A stretch of 64,000 nt of DNA from Pipra filicauda (lineage: Eukaryota > Chordata > Aves > Passeriformes > Pipridae). The stretch lies in contig NW_024104769.1 in the NCBI RefSeq assembly GCF_003945595.2, positions 1 through 64,000 of the forward strand. The letters are read 5' to 3'. Positions 11,996 to 22,645 of this stretch are shown here, piece after piece (within the stretch, counting starts at the first letter, position 1; each line of letters opens with the position of its first letter). The notes under the pieces were generated by a model. It worked only from the letters and a program-made list of their open reading frames with translations. It searched no databases and had not been told where the DNA came from. The translations under genes were made by a program, and so were the position numbers.

Positions 11996-12100
11996 TGATG
12001 GGGAAACTGAGGCAGGCTAAGAGCAAAACGACCTGTCCTGAGGCTGAAAACCAGGTCTTACACCCACAGTCTGGCCACAGGCAGTAGATCACTCTGCTTT
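11996..12100 (-). mobile_element. MIR-like ancient SINE relic, minus orientation
   Basis: The block GATGGGGAAACTGAGGCA at 11997-12014 is the reverse complement of the most conserved part of the amniote MIR/CORE-SINE. It is followed in the expected order by remnants of the ACTTGCCC-AAGGTC part (12030-12045), a CCAGGTCTTACACC part (12051-12064) and CAGTCTGGCCAC (12067-12078). MIR copies are known in birds at low number. This one is degraded and inactive. Identification is by memory of the consensus. Confidence 0.7.
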
Positions 12101-12104
12101 TTTG

Positions 12105-13590
12105 ACACCCCTGACCCCAGTCAAGAAAGCAACTTAATTTGTTTTATAACACAGGTTGAGCAGACACTCTTTTTTTCGTCCTTTCTGTGGCCCCCACTGG
12201 TGGCAGTGATGAAATGCTCTTCCCTCCCAGCACTGCAGGAAGCCAGAGCAAAGCCTCACGATGCTGATGAGCAAACAAAGACCTGGGTTTTGTTCTCCCT
12301 CTCCACCTAAGGAAGCACAAAATCACTCAAGGATGTTTGTTGGTTTTAATCAATACAGAAATAAAATGGTCATGTTTGTTCCCTTCCAAGGGAGGAAAAC
12401 ATCCCCTGTGTGCTGAGCCAGAGGAGAGAGCTGGAGAGTGAACTACTCGAGGGAGGAACCATGTTCCCAAATTCCTCAGTCTACGTCCAAAGGGGGAAAA
12501 AACCTCCTTTTTTTCTACCCCTCTCTCTCTCTCACTGCAACAGCACTTACAGTCTCCCAGCCTGCAATTTTCCAAGTAACATCCAGGAGAAATTACTAGT
12601 GGGAGTAGCCTCACCCCAGCCCTGATGGGACTCCCATGTGCTAGGGGGGTCCTGACAGCCCCTGGTGGGAGCAGTTTGTCATTTGTACAGATGAGGGGAC
12701 ATAAAGTGACTTTGGGATCCTTTTCCCCTTCATTCCCTCCCCTTTCTACCTTTCAAAGCCAGCTTGTTTACTAAAGCTCTCCAAGAAGATCACGGGCATG
12801 GGTAAAGCAAGCTCAGGGAAGGCTGCAGGCAGAAACACTTCAAGGATAACCCTGGAAAGGCACAACAGGAGGGAGAAACCCCGAGGAGACTGTGCTGGAG
12901 CAAGCAGCAGCAGGGAGCCAGGCAGGAAACCACCTGTAAAACCACCTGGTGGCTCCTGCAAAGCCCTGGCCTAACAAGTCCTCACGTACCAGCAAAGAGC
13001 CTGGGGGGACAAACAGGTGTCATAGAGGTGACCACAGCCCCAACACCCCCAGTACCTGCATACAAAGAGCTGTTTCTGCACCTTCAAACCCCCACGAAAA
13101 GAAGGGGCTGCAACATTTGCTGCTAAGAAATGAACTGGAAGGGAACAGAAGGACCTGGCAGGCAGGCGAGGGTTTGGGCTCTGCAATCTGGATAATCCAT
13201 CTGAAACTCAGAAAGCAACGAGGAGAATGGAGGGAGAAAAAGTAATGAATAAAATAAAAAGGAGCACAAATCTGTCTGCAGCCTTTCCAAGCTGCAGTTT
13301 TACCTCCAAGTGCTCCAACAGAGCTGGGAGCTTCCCTAGTAACTGGTAACACTGGGAGCCAGGGGATCCTTAGGCTTTTTGGGTAATCACATCCAAACAC
13401 AAAACCTGCACAGCAGCACCAGGAGGGGGTCAGGCCAAGGGAAACCTGCCCAGGATTTTACTCCTGATTTGGTGCTCCCTTTCAGGGAGGTTACAGGGGA
13501 CTGAACAATCCCAACAACCACCTCTGATTCCCCCATCTCCTGAGCACCCCAAAAGCCCTTTTTTCCAACAGCATCCCACCCTTGCTGGCC
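12105..13590. other. Unique noncoding DNA, no gene seen
   Basis: Mixed sequence with a short CT-rich patch at 12511-12537. Overlapping minus-strand frames near 13020-13804 (126, 106 and 124 codons) arise from a C/T-rich strand bias and have no recognisable product. Confidence 0.5.
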
Positions 13591-13595
13591 AAGGA

Positions 13596-13636
13596 GGGAA
13601 GGGAGGGAATGCAGAGAGGGAGGGGGAGGGAGGGGG
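13596..13636 (+). other. G-tract cluster, potential G-quadruplex
   Basis: Seven runs of three or more G lie within 41 bp (13596-98, 13601-03, 13605-07, 13618-20, 13622-26, 13628-30, 13632-36), with mostly one-base loops in two subclusters. This satisfies the usual G3+ N1-7 quadruplex rule on the plus strand. The cluster sits in otherwise ordinary unique DNA. Confidence 0.75.
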
Positions 13637-13639
13637 CAT

Positions 13640-14160
13640 GTCTGGAAGGAGAGACAGACAGCGAGGAGACTCAGCAGGAGACCTGCAAGCAGATCCCCAC
13701 ATCTCATTTAAAGAGTGGAATCTGCAGCGCAGGCATGGCAGGAAAATCGAGAAAAAGCACATCAGTGCAAGAAAGCTCGAACAGATGGGACTGGGAGCCT
13801 GCAAGGAGAGGCAGGGATGGAGCCTGGTAAACGCACGTACAGCAAAACCTGGGCTTTTGCTCTTCTTCCCAGTACAGGAAACTCAGAACAAACATTACAC
13901 GCGTTGCTTTTCCAAACACCTTTCCCAGGAGTTAAACACAGCAGAGGCTGAAGGAATTCAGAGCAACTTCCCACACGCACGTCATTGTCAAGGCTCCAAC
14001 AGCACTTAAAATGGACACCCCAGCTGGAATTTACTGCCTGCAGAGACAGCACAATTACCTGGCTTTGTCTTCCTCCTCTGCTGCAGAGAGGAGCAGGAAG
14101 GAGAAGCAGCCAGCTCCTCAGGGTGCCTGAGAACCTCCGTGGTGGGATCTCACCGAGGGG
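13640..14160. other. Unique noncoding DNA, no gene seen
   Basis: Purine-rich left part, then mixed sequence. Overlapping chance frames occur on both strands (123 codons plus at 13638-14009, 147 minus at 13762-14205). Confidence 0.5.
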
Positions 14161-14164
14161 CAAA

Positions 14165-14220
14165 TCACAGGATACCCTGGGCTGGAAGGGACCCAAAAGG
14201 ATCACTGAAGTTCAACATCC
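14165..14220 (-). mobile_element. Short CR1 3'-end fragment, minus orientation
   Basis: ATCACAGGATACCCTGGGCTGGAAGGGACCC-type sequence is the reverse complement of a CR1 terminus (degraded 8-bp tail, then the GGTCCCTTCCAACC block and the TTGGACTTGATGATC block). Only the last 55 bp or so is recognisable. Confidence 0.7.
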
Positions 14221-14689
14221 TTTAGCTGACACCATTTGGCTTGAAAACCAGGGCCAGCCGAGCCACTGGGGTGCAAGCCTGAGAGCACTGGAAGCTTTCC
14301 AACCATCCAAAACCCACATTTTTGATTATTAAATTAGGAAAAGCTGCTGCCTCCCTGGAGGCCTTATGCTCACAGATGCTCCAGCTCGACCCCAACTTCA
14401 GAATGAAAAGCCCAGAGGTGTTCTGCAGCTCAGAGGAGGCTGGCAGAGGGCTCCAAGACTCACGGATAAACTCGAGTTCAAGTCAGTTGATCAATGTCTC
14501 CCTTTCCCTTTAGCACAGCCACACGACAAACCCCTCTGCCAGGGTGTGCTAAGACTAAAAAAAGCTCTTAAACTGCATTCATCCAAAATCCAGGCTGGGA
14601 GTAGCTCCTGGTGCCCACCCCAGCAGTGAAACCCATCCCAGGCAAGCCAAAGGCTACATTAAACAGAGAAGATGCCTTGAACCAGGCAA

Positions 14690-14772
14690 CAGCACTAACT
14701 CATCCCAGGCTTAAAAGTAAGTCTGGTGGCAGAGCCAGGGCTGGAAAGGCAGAATTTCTCCTCCCAGCCCAC
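14690..14772 (-). mobile_element. Possible MIR/CORE-SINE fragment
   Basis: AAAGTAAGTCTGGTGGCAGAGCCAGGGCTGGAA at about 14714-14744 resembles the antisense GTAAGTGGCAGAGCCGGGATT part of MIR, followed by a CTCC-TCCCAGCCCA stretch that also fits. The match is short and could be chance. Confidence 0.4.
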
Positions 14773-14859
14773 CAAGCCAGCAAGTCATGACATTCTCTCT
14801 TTGTACCTTTAAAGAAGGAGGTGACAGCAGAGCTGAGACTTGAGAGGGGAAAGCCCTGC

Positions 14860-15420
14860 AGTGCAATACGGTGTTAAAAATGCAATAATTAATTGAGCAT
14901 CCTTTGAAGGTGCCGGTGAGAGGTGCTTCCTGACCCACCAAGGTTAGGCAGCTATCAGAAGTGGGTTTGTTTTCCCTGTGAGATGGGCCTGTTAAGCTTT
15001 TGCTGCTTCCTCTACGGAAAAGATAACTCATCTCCTCAGATCACAGCATATTCAGGCTCACTAATAATTCAGATAACTCCAGACAAGCTGGGTTATTAAA
15101 AATAAAATAAAATTAAAAGAAATCTGGATTTTTAGACCTATAAATCTTCAGGCATTAGGGAGAATTGAATTCTTTCTTATAAGGATGTAAAAATCAAGTC
15201 TTTTTTTATACAATTCAATTATAGATTGATGGGAAGGCTCAGAAACATGGATTAATGATCTTTTCTTAAAGGAAAAATTATATAGGAAAAAATAAAAAGA
15301 GAGCCATATAAAAGAAAGAATTACTACTCCCCAAACCATGATTAAGGTTTAGTAGGTTACGTTCAGAACAGCGTAAAAGGGAATTTGTGGATTCCCAACC
15401 ACATTAAGGGAGCATAAACG
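14860..15420. other. AT-rich unique DNA
   Basis: Strongly AT-rich, non-repetitive sequence with several homeodomain-type words (AATAATTAATTGAGC near 14884, GGATTAATGATC near 15249). It may hold conserved noncoding sequence, but composition alone does not separate this from neutral AT-rich DNA. Confidence 0.25.
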
Positions 15421-17689
15421 GAGATAAAGGAAGCAGCATGGCACTGTAAATTAGTGTCCCTGAAAAGGTGGGGGAAGCAGGTCTCCAGGTGCATGGGAAC
15501 GACAAGGAGCCAGTCGTTTCCCATCAGGAAGGAGGACGTGGTTTAAGGGACCCTGGAGCTTCTGAAAGGTCTCAGAGTTTTCAGACGTGGGGTGATTGCA
15601 AGGATGGCAATGGAGCTGGGCTTCCTCGATTTACAACAGCTGGGGAGGAGATACCAGCATTTCCTAGGGAAGGGAAAATTGTTTGGATAGGGTCTGCATG
15701 GAAGGGGCACAGCACAAAACAGTCCTGATGTTAACACCCCGCAGCACCTCGCTCAGCCCAGCCACCTCCGTGCTTCATCCCAGCACAGCTACCTGAAAAT
15801 CAATGCAACCCTACAAAAAATGCCACTCCAGGCTCTGTGCCCAGAGCTTTCCTTATGCTTCTGTTGCCTCAGTCCCCAGCTTTCCCTAAAAAAACATAAC
15901 ACCACAGGGTTAACAAGAAAATAAGCATCTTCAAAAGCCGCAGGGTGTTCAGATCCTATGGTAATAGGGGGCATCTGAGTACCTCAGATAATCTGGTTCT
16001 GAGGGAGTATTTCCCTAATGTTAAGTCCAGGCCCTACTCAGCTGGAGCAGCAGCCAAGCACATTGTTAGGGAAGCCATTGTTTATCCCTTTGTCCAAAAA
16101 GAAAGCGCTATCTGGGTCACACATTACAGGGGAGCAGGGGTGTGAGAATGCAGCACCGGATGAGTTATGGAAATGAAGGCAATAAGTGCAGGAAGAATAG
16201 CAGGGAAGGAGGTGAGATGAGCTAGAGAGCAGCTCGGGAAGGACTGCAGTGAAGGGGGAAGGTGGTGGAGCAGGAGCTCCTGCACCACGACACTGAAATT
16301 TAATTCACACCTCTCTGCTGACGGCCTGTTCGGCTCACAAGAACAGGGAAAAAAAGTGGAGGAGACACCCAGGATTATTTTTAAAGCTTGTTTCCAAGGG
16401 TAAAAAAACCACCATCCTCAGCCAGAAGGTGGGAATTAGCAATAAAATAAATAAATGTATAAAGTAAATAAAAGGCCCGTGGCTGATTCTCACAATTGGC
16501 TCTGCACAATTAAAAGGAAAACGGATTCCAAAAGAACAACTTCCCCCTCTTCAGAAAGATGTCTTTCTGATGAGACAAAACCTTTACTTCACTCAGTATG
16601 GAGCAGAGTTAAAGGCCAAGGTAGTATTTAAGCTTGCAATTAATTCCCAGGCATTTTGGAAGGCTGTGATCAGATGGCAGCAGTTTAACACAGCACATGC
16701 CCTGAGGAGCGGGCAGGGACAGGGGTGGACAAGGACACCCAGGAACTTAAATCCAGACCAGGATTCAAAGCTATAAAACCCATCTCATCAGGGATGAGAG
16801 GAACTTTAGCCAGGTTTTCTATCAAGTTCTGAGGTTTGGGTTGTTTCCTCCCTTCCTATACCATTATCCACAGACATTGCTAATGGCACCTCCTTTGCCT
16901 TTAATCCCAGGGAGTTTGCTCCAGCACTTTCCCCCCCCCAGACACCCAGGCAACCCACTGCTCCCCACCCCTACTTCCATTAATTGATTTGTACAGATCC
17001 TCTTGTCAAAGAAAATTGCCTGAGAAGTCCAAAGCCTGAAGTCAAGCCACAAATTTTAGAACTCAAAGATTTCATGGAATGGTAACAGCTAGTAGGAGTT
17101 GAGAAACATTACTGAAAATTAAGGGTCTTGGGTTAAATCAAAGTTTCTCTTTCCCTCTAATAAGATGACAGCCCAGACCATTTGACTGACTGCTGAGACA
17201 CCGACTCCTCGCTGGCTTTAGATTACTCAAGTGCTCAGAATTTAATCTCAAATGGCTGTTATTGAATTTTCCCTCGGACTAGCTGGCTGATGGGCACAGC
17301 AAGAGAAGCCAGCCCCTACTCACCTGGGCAGCCTCCCAGCTTCTGGAGTTGGAACACCTGCTGCTACACCACGCTTTTGCAGGAGCTTTTGCTCCAGCAC
17401 CTTCCAGGAGGGAACAACATGCCTCAGGAGGGGAGAAAACACCGGGAATAATTTATGGGAGACAGGGCTGCTTCTCCATGCACTGCTGCTTACCACGATG
17501 GTATTAATTGTAAGCAACAGCAAGGAACTGGGATAGGAGTGATGCCTCCAGATGTGTTTAAGGCACAGGGAGGTGAGGCAATCCTCCAATGTACACATGG
17601 CTCTCCGAAGGGTAAATGTTTCCCAGCTTCTACCGGCGTCTTCCTGCCATTTACACAGCGCCGTCAATCACTGCTCTCCCAAGAAGGGG
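15421..17689. other. Unique noncoding DNA, no gene seen
   Basis: Mixed-composition DNA with a short AATAAATAAATG microsatellite at 16443-16457 and a C8 run near 16931. Reading frames stay under about 116 codons with no recognisable products. Confidence 0.5.
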
Positions 17690-17800
17690 AGCAGTGTAAG
17701 CTCATGTTTAATGCCAGATTCACGCACATTTCTCCCCGCCAGTAAATGAGACCGTTACATATGTTGTGTCAATCGGTTTCTGTAGCCTGAGCTGTGCCGC
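17690..17800. promoter_or_regulatory. Short candidate noncoding element
   Basis: Complex sequence with retained CpGs (17722, 17738, 17753, 17774) among AT-rich words (GTTTAATGCC, ACATATGTTGTGTCAATCGG). It resembles enhancer sequence by composition only. Confidence 0.25.
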
Positions 17801-18049
17801 CTTGGCACCGGGGAGGCGCGAAGGAATGCAGGAGCTCCGTGTTGGACCTGGCTCCTGCCCCCATCACGAGGCACAGCCTGACCTTCACCTTGTGGCATTA
17901 CAGTTCTCCTGGTCGTGAACCTTCTTGACTTTATCGGCTCATCCCACCTCTGCTAAGCCAACCTTTCTCCCTGAGCTGTTTCCCACTGCAGGGAGGGATC
18001 ACTCTGTGTGTGTCTCAACCTGAAACTGCCCCCAAATTTTCCAAGGTGC

Positions 18050-18191
18050 ATACCTCCCTGGAGGTTTTTAAGATGAGACTGGATGTGGCACTTAGTGCCA
18101 TGGTCTAGGTAACCACAGCGGTAGTGGATCAAGGGTTGGACTTGATGATCTCAGAGGTCCCTTCCAACCCAGCTGATTCTATGATTCTATG
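18050..18191 (+). mobile_element. CR1 LINE 3' terminus, plus orientation
   Basis: About 140 bp of the 3' end: the GGAGGTTTTTAAGATGAGACTGGATG block (end of the ORF2-derived region), a CTTAGTGCCATGGTCTAG block, then GGTTGGACTTGATGATCTCAGAGGTCCCTTCCAACCC and a tail of GATTCTAT units ending at 18191. The terminus is well preserved, so this is a fairly young insertion. The AGTGCCATGGTCTAG block points to a subfamily I associate with songbirds. Confidence 0.92.
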
Positions 18192-18194
18192 GGT

Positions 18195-19320
18195 GTAAGC
18201 CCTCAGGCCTGCACCATCCCTTACCACAGGGCTATTTGTGCTTTGCTGAGAGCAGATACACACTCACCACCACAACCTTGGGACAGGACACTGTCCCCCC
18301 TGCAGTGCCACCGACGGAGCCAACGTTCAGCTGATGAGTTGATTCACCGTCCTTTCAAGAAAGTCCTCATCGTGTCTTGCCAAAACAAAGCGACCTTCCT
18401 CACTGAAAACATCCTCTGCAAATACCCCCCAAGGAGTTTGCAATTCCCTTCTCCAAGATGACTCATCCTCCTACACGACGGGACCACGAACAGAGCAACC
18501 ACGCTGCCGTGTCACTGCGCTCACCTCCCTCCCTCAGCCCCAGAGCGGTTACAGGCACAGCTCTACCTGCTCCCCACGGCACCCCTGTGTCCCCTCCTCT
18601 GAGCAAGCCCCCTTGTGAGGTGGCCTCTTTGTGTGCCTGTGACATCAGGGCTCTTGTGGTGCCTGGAGATGCCACCTGCACAGAGGGGATGATCCACAGG
18701 AAGCGTTTGCCGACGCTCCCGTGACCGGGGCGCTTTGCCTTCATCAACATGCACGGCAGCACCTTCCAAGGCTGGAGAAAAGCAGGATGATCCTTTCGGG
18801 GGTGGCTTTTCACACTCCCCGCAGCCGAGCAGAGCTTTCTCTCCGTAATTAACTGCTCCAGCCCGTGTCTTGGCTGAGCTCCACCAGCAACACGGCAGAG
18901 GCAGCGACCTCCAGGAGCAAAGCCGTGGATTTCGGCGGAGCCGATGCCCCCCCACCACCCAGGCCACGCCACGAAACGCCAGCCTGCGGATGCGGGAGGC
19001 AGCAGAGCCATTCAAACCAGCCACGGGCAGTTTCACAGAAACAGAGCTTCAATCCAACATTAATTTGCAGCATCCCGGGCTGAACACTTTAGATAAGCAG
19101 CGCCAGAGCCAGGGAGATGACAGGGACAAGCTTGTGTCTGTGGCACATCCGTGCGTGCACACAACACCCTGCCTGGATCCGCTGTGCTGTTATCCGACGG
19201 CCTGGATAACACAATAGCGGGATGCTGAGGGGTCTTCGCAGGCAGACCCCTTCTCCAAATCCCCAGCAACATCTTTTTTTCCCCCACTCTCCCTGCAGGG
19301 CTTAAAGCCTCATCCTGCTC
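18195..19320. other. GC-rich unique DNA with chance ORFs
   Basis: CpG content is above average around 18460-18500, 18700-18800 and 18900-19000. Overlapping minus-strand frames of 182 codons (18463-19011) and 157 codons (18563-19036) and a plus-strand frame of 115 codons occupy the same bases, which argues that none is real. No domain is recognised. The block borders the strongest candidate conserved element. Confidence 0.45.
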
Positions 19321-19329
19321 CAGTTATTC

Positions 19330-19800
19330 TGAAAGGGAATTTAGTGCCTCGCCATAAATTATACGAGCATTGGACATAAGCATCATTTATGCACAAATCA
19401 CTGTTCCCAAGAACAAAGCGAGTATCAGCCTCCTGACAAAACACTTTTTAGCAGGATTGGCAAATGAATAAAACCTCCCAATGAATACCAACGTGCTGAT
19501 GAAAAAGTCCTACTGATTTTAATAGAAAATTATCATTTTCCTATAGGATTTTTGCGAACCATCTCGTTGAATTTAATGGAGATTTTCTATTCTGGTCCGC
19601 AATTATGCAAGAGTTAAAATACCTCCAGAGACGAGGAGATTATCTATTACATTCTATAGGATTGCAGAGTAATTTCCATAGAATCCTGTTATGTTTCTAT
19701 AGAGCCTGACAAATTTAATCCCTATTGAACTTTACGGGGACTTTTCCGTAAGGGACAAATAGACACTGACATCTGTTAGCTGCAAAATGAGTAATACTCA
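19330..19800. promoter_or_regulatory. Strong candidate conserved noncoding element
   Basis: About 470 bp of AT-rich, high-complexity sequence with CpGs kept at regular spacing (19353, 19365, 19420, 19491, 19554, 19565, 19598, 19633, 19736, 19748). It has no coding frame. It contains POU/homeodomain-type words (CATTTATGCACAAATCA near 19384-19400, GCAATTATGCAAG near 19599-19611) and four variants of a TTCYATAGRR word (near 19538-19547, 19652-19661, 19675-19684, 19695-19704). This is the texture of ancient vertebrate enhancers near developmental regulators. The target gene cannot be read from the window. Confidence 0.5.
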
Positions 19801-20875
19801 GAAAATAGAGGCCTTACACACCACTGCTGTACACGAAATGGTCCAAAGATATCTTGAACAAGCAGCTTAATGGGGAAAATGCATTAAATTGGTGTCACAT
19901 GGCTGCATTAGTACGGCTGTGTTGCAACATTTCTTTTATACACAATGTCATTTATCCAACCAAGGCTTTACAAATTGCATTTGCCACCAATGCGCACTTG
20001 ATCTCATCATCCCATGCTGGGACTTTCCTGTATCAGCACAGAAAGACTGAGAACAGTCTAAATGGAGGGAAAAAATGCCAGTTTCAAGCGTGGAGCTGGC
20101 GATGTATGTGTGCACATTCCCCTGCCCTAATGGTGCTAATAAATGCAGCGACTCCAAATCTCTCTCTCTCATTGAACACCACTGCGGAGTTTGAAGGGCT
20201 GCACTTCTCTTTTATGCTCAGTACTAAAGAAAAAAAACATTCAGCTGAGCTATCTGGAGACTGAAGCCTTTTAAATTTAACCATAAGGTGGTTTATAACA
20301 AGGAACAAAACAAGCAGGGACAGCCTAAGGTTTCCTACGCCAACACGCCAGTTTGTCCTACACTGGTTCAAGGAACAAACTAAAAGGCACGACAGCCCCC
20401 AGGGGTCTTTTCCCACCTTTCCTCCTGCAAAATGGCATCAAACACAATATAACCTTGTAGTATGGCTATATCTGTATCACCCGCTCACCCAGTTGTTCCT
20501 CAAGAGACCAAGACTCACTCCAAGAGGTCCTTCAGGAGACCCCAGTTCTGGATGCATCACCCCTGCAGAGCTGCTCTAGTTCTTGCCTGGCCAATCCCAC
20601 ACACCCCAAATACTTTTTTGGAGGTTGGGGGTGCTTTAAGCTCACCCTGGATAAAGCAGGTTGAACGTCCCTAAGCAAGGCTGAACCTGCTTGTGACAAA
20701 AAAGTACCTAAAGAAGTATCAGTCACTGCAGTGATTGTAGTAGCCCTTGTAACAACATCAGAGAAGTAATAATAGAATAGTAATAGTCAAATTAACCTTC
20801 AAGTTATATAGCTGACAGGGAAAATTATCCTAAAACAGTACAAGAGGCATCTCAGAGAAGGAGGGAGTCAGCAAT
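19801..20875. other. AT-leaning unique DNA, no gene seen
   Basis: A 136-codon plus frame (19854-20264) and a 110-codon minus frame overlap without recognisable products. The first 400 bp may continue the regulatory block to the left. A short TC run lies at 20159-20169. Confidence 0.4.
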
Positions 20876-21028
20876 ATGGACCTAACACCCCTGGTAAGTG
20901 TCTGGCAGTGGCGGAGCTGAGGGGACCAAGCCAAAACTGGGCACCCAGAGCCACATGTCTGAGAACACCACAGACATACCCATGGCAACAAGAAGAACAA
21001 GCACCTCCATATGTCTTCCCAACTGCAT
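20876..21028 (+). repeat. Direct repeat copy A, 153 bp
   Basis: This block is repeated in the same orientation at 21793-21946 with roughly 85% identity. The longest exact stretch, GGAGCTGAGGGGACCAAGCCAAAACTGGGCACCCAGAG in both copies, starts at 20913 here. The similarity starts and stops sharply on both sides (ATGGAC...CTGCAT). It is not CR1. It could be a segmental duplication or two copies of a repeat family I do not recognise. Confidence 0.9.
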
Positions 21029-21792
21029 TTCCTTTCCAAAGAAAAGGACAACGTGGTAACTGAGCACAGCAGGAAAATATATGGCTTTAATATTTTCTCA
21101 TTTGCCAAATGCTAGCGGGGTGTGGACAGTGGGTGCGGGGAAGGCTGTGGGTTGGGTTTCCTTTTTTTTTTTTTCCTTCTTCTGAGCTTTCTGTAAAGAA
21201 ATAAAGTCTGTAGTGATGACAGGACAACTCTTTTTGATAGTTATTGCCCACAGACCCCCCCCAAAGCGAGCCCAGACCACAAGGGGGATGCATGGCAAAA
21301 ATCAATATGTATGTATGCGGGTACATCTCACACCCTCACCCCTTGCCTTTGGCACAAGCACTTCAATGAATCCCTGTGTTTCTAGAAACCAAACCCAGCT
21401 TCAACACAGACTAATGAAGACGCCTCATGTCCCCTTTAGGGTCCCATTACAGGGTATGCCACCGTCCACAACCAGAAAGCCTCTTCAATCCTAAGCATCC
21501 TAAGACTGGAAAGCAGGAGAAATGAGGGAGGCTCCTATATCTAATACCCAAAAGGAAGCAACAGGATAAAGCCTTTGATGCCAGCAGACAGCTGTGGGTT
21601 TTCACCCACACACTGCTCATGGGGACAAGGGAAAGGACAGCTAATAGAGAATGAAGAGCAGGCCAAGCAAATATCAGACCTCAGCACTTAGGAAGCTCTT
21701 GAAATGAGCATTTAGGACAAAAACAGCAGGGTAGGACCCTCCCAAGGGCTCCAACCTGAGTCTGAGCCAGCTCCCACCAACCCCATGGGTAC
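21029..21792. other. Spacer between direct repeats, unique
   Basis: No similarity to the repeats or to known elements. It contains a T-run at about 21161-21174 followed by CT-rich sequence, and no frames of interest. A minus-strand A-run would be a possible retroposon tail, but no body is identifiable. Confidence 0.5.
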
Positions 21793-21946
21793 ATGGACCC
21801 AACATCCCAGGTTAAGTATCTGTCAGTGGTGGAGCTGAGGGGACCAAGCCAAAACTGGGCACCCAGAGCTGTGTGTTTGAGGACACCACAGACACACCCA
21901 TGGCAACAAGGAGAAAAAGCACCTCCAGACGTCCCCCCAACTGCAT
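21793..21946 (+). repeat. Direct repeat copy B, 154 bp
   Basis: Partner of the block at 20876-21028, offset by 917 bp. Differences are mostly transitions, plus a one-base length change. Neither copy keeps an open frame on both strands that would suggest coding constraint, although both allow a short minus-strand frame. Confidence 0.9.
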
Positions 21947-22439
21947 ACCCCCAACTCAGACACAGCTCATCCATCAACAGCACATCTTGCCCCAGGACTG
22001 CACTTCAAACTCGCATCACTCAGTGCCATTTCATCCCAAGGGTTACAAAGATCCATAAAAGAGAGAAGGTGCTGCCTGCAAAAGGTGGTTTTGTTAACAG
22101 TACTATGACAGTGATGTGATAGGTTCTAGGGAGCCTAAGGAAAAGCTTCCCAAAGCCACAGGATGCCCACAGAGCCCGTGGGGAGGCTGAGGGCGGGCTG
22201 CTCTAACCCAGCACTGAGCAGGCTGCTCCACACCCCACTGCTGGGGCAGAACATCGCTGTGAGGGAAGGTCAGGACAAGTTTCAGCTGGAGAAAGCTGTG
22301 CTTTGCTCCAATGCCTCCCTCCCCCACGGTGTGCCACAGCTCTGGCTGGGGCCACACGGAGCCCAGGCTCGGCATCACCGGGACGGTGATTTGCAGTCTG
22401 CTCAGACACAGCCCTACATCACTTGGGAGAATGAACCTA
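21947..22439. other. Unique noncoding DNA, no gene seen
   Basis: Mixed to GC-rich. Short overlapping frames on both strands at 22103-22450 have no recognisable product. Confidence 0.5.
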
Positions 22440-22645
22440 CAGTTTTATAAACTATTTATTAGCCCTGTCCTGTAGCGCTACATCAATATGGCCATCGGTG
22501 AAGCAAGGCAGGAGCTATAAAAATACCATCTATCCAAAATAAGCTTCATAAAATCAAACAGAGGCTGGTACAGCCTAGGATGGGATTGTGGCTTGACATA
22601 TAAAGGGCCTCTCAATCTTTGAGATAGACCATTAAAATCCTCAAG
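22440..22645. promoter_or_regulatory. Candidate conserved noncoding element with 12-bp palindrome
   Basis: AT-rich complex sequence containing the perfect palindrome TGTAGCGCTACA at 22471-22482, then AATATGGCCATCGG and CTATAAAAATACCATC. The palindrome and the spaced AT-rich words suggest a protein-binding element. Only sequence texture supports this. Confidence 0.35.

Noticed and set aside
20876..21946. LTR pair of an endogenous retrovirus
   Set aside because: Copies are only 153 bp, the 764-bp spacer has no retroviral coding words or primer-binding site that I can see, and ends are not TG...CA.
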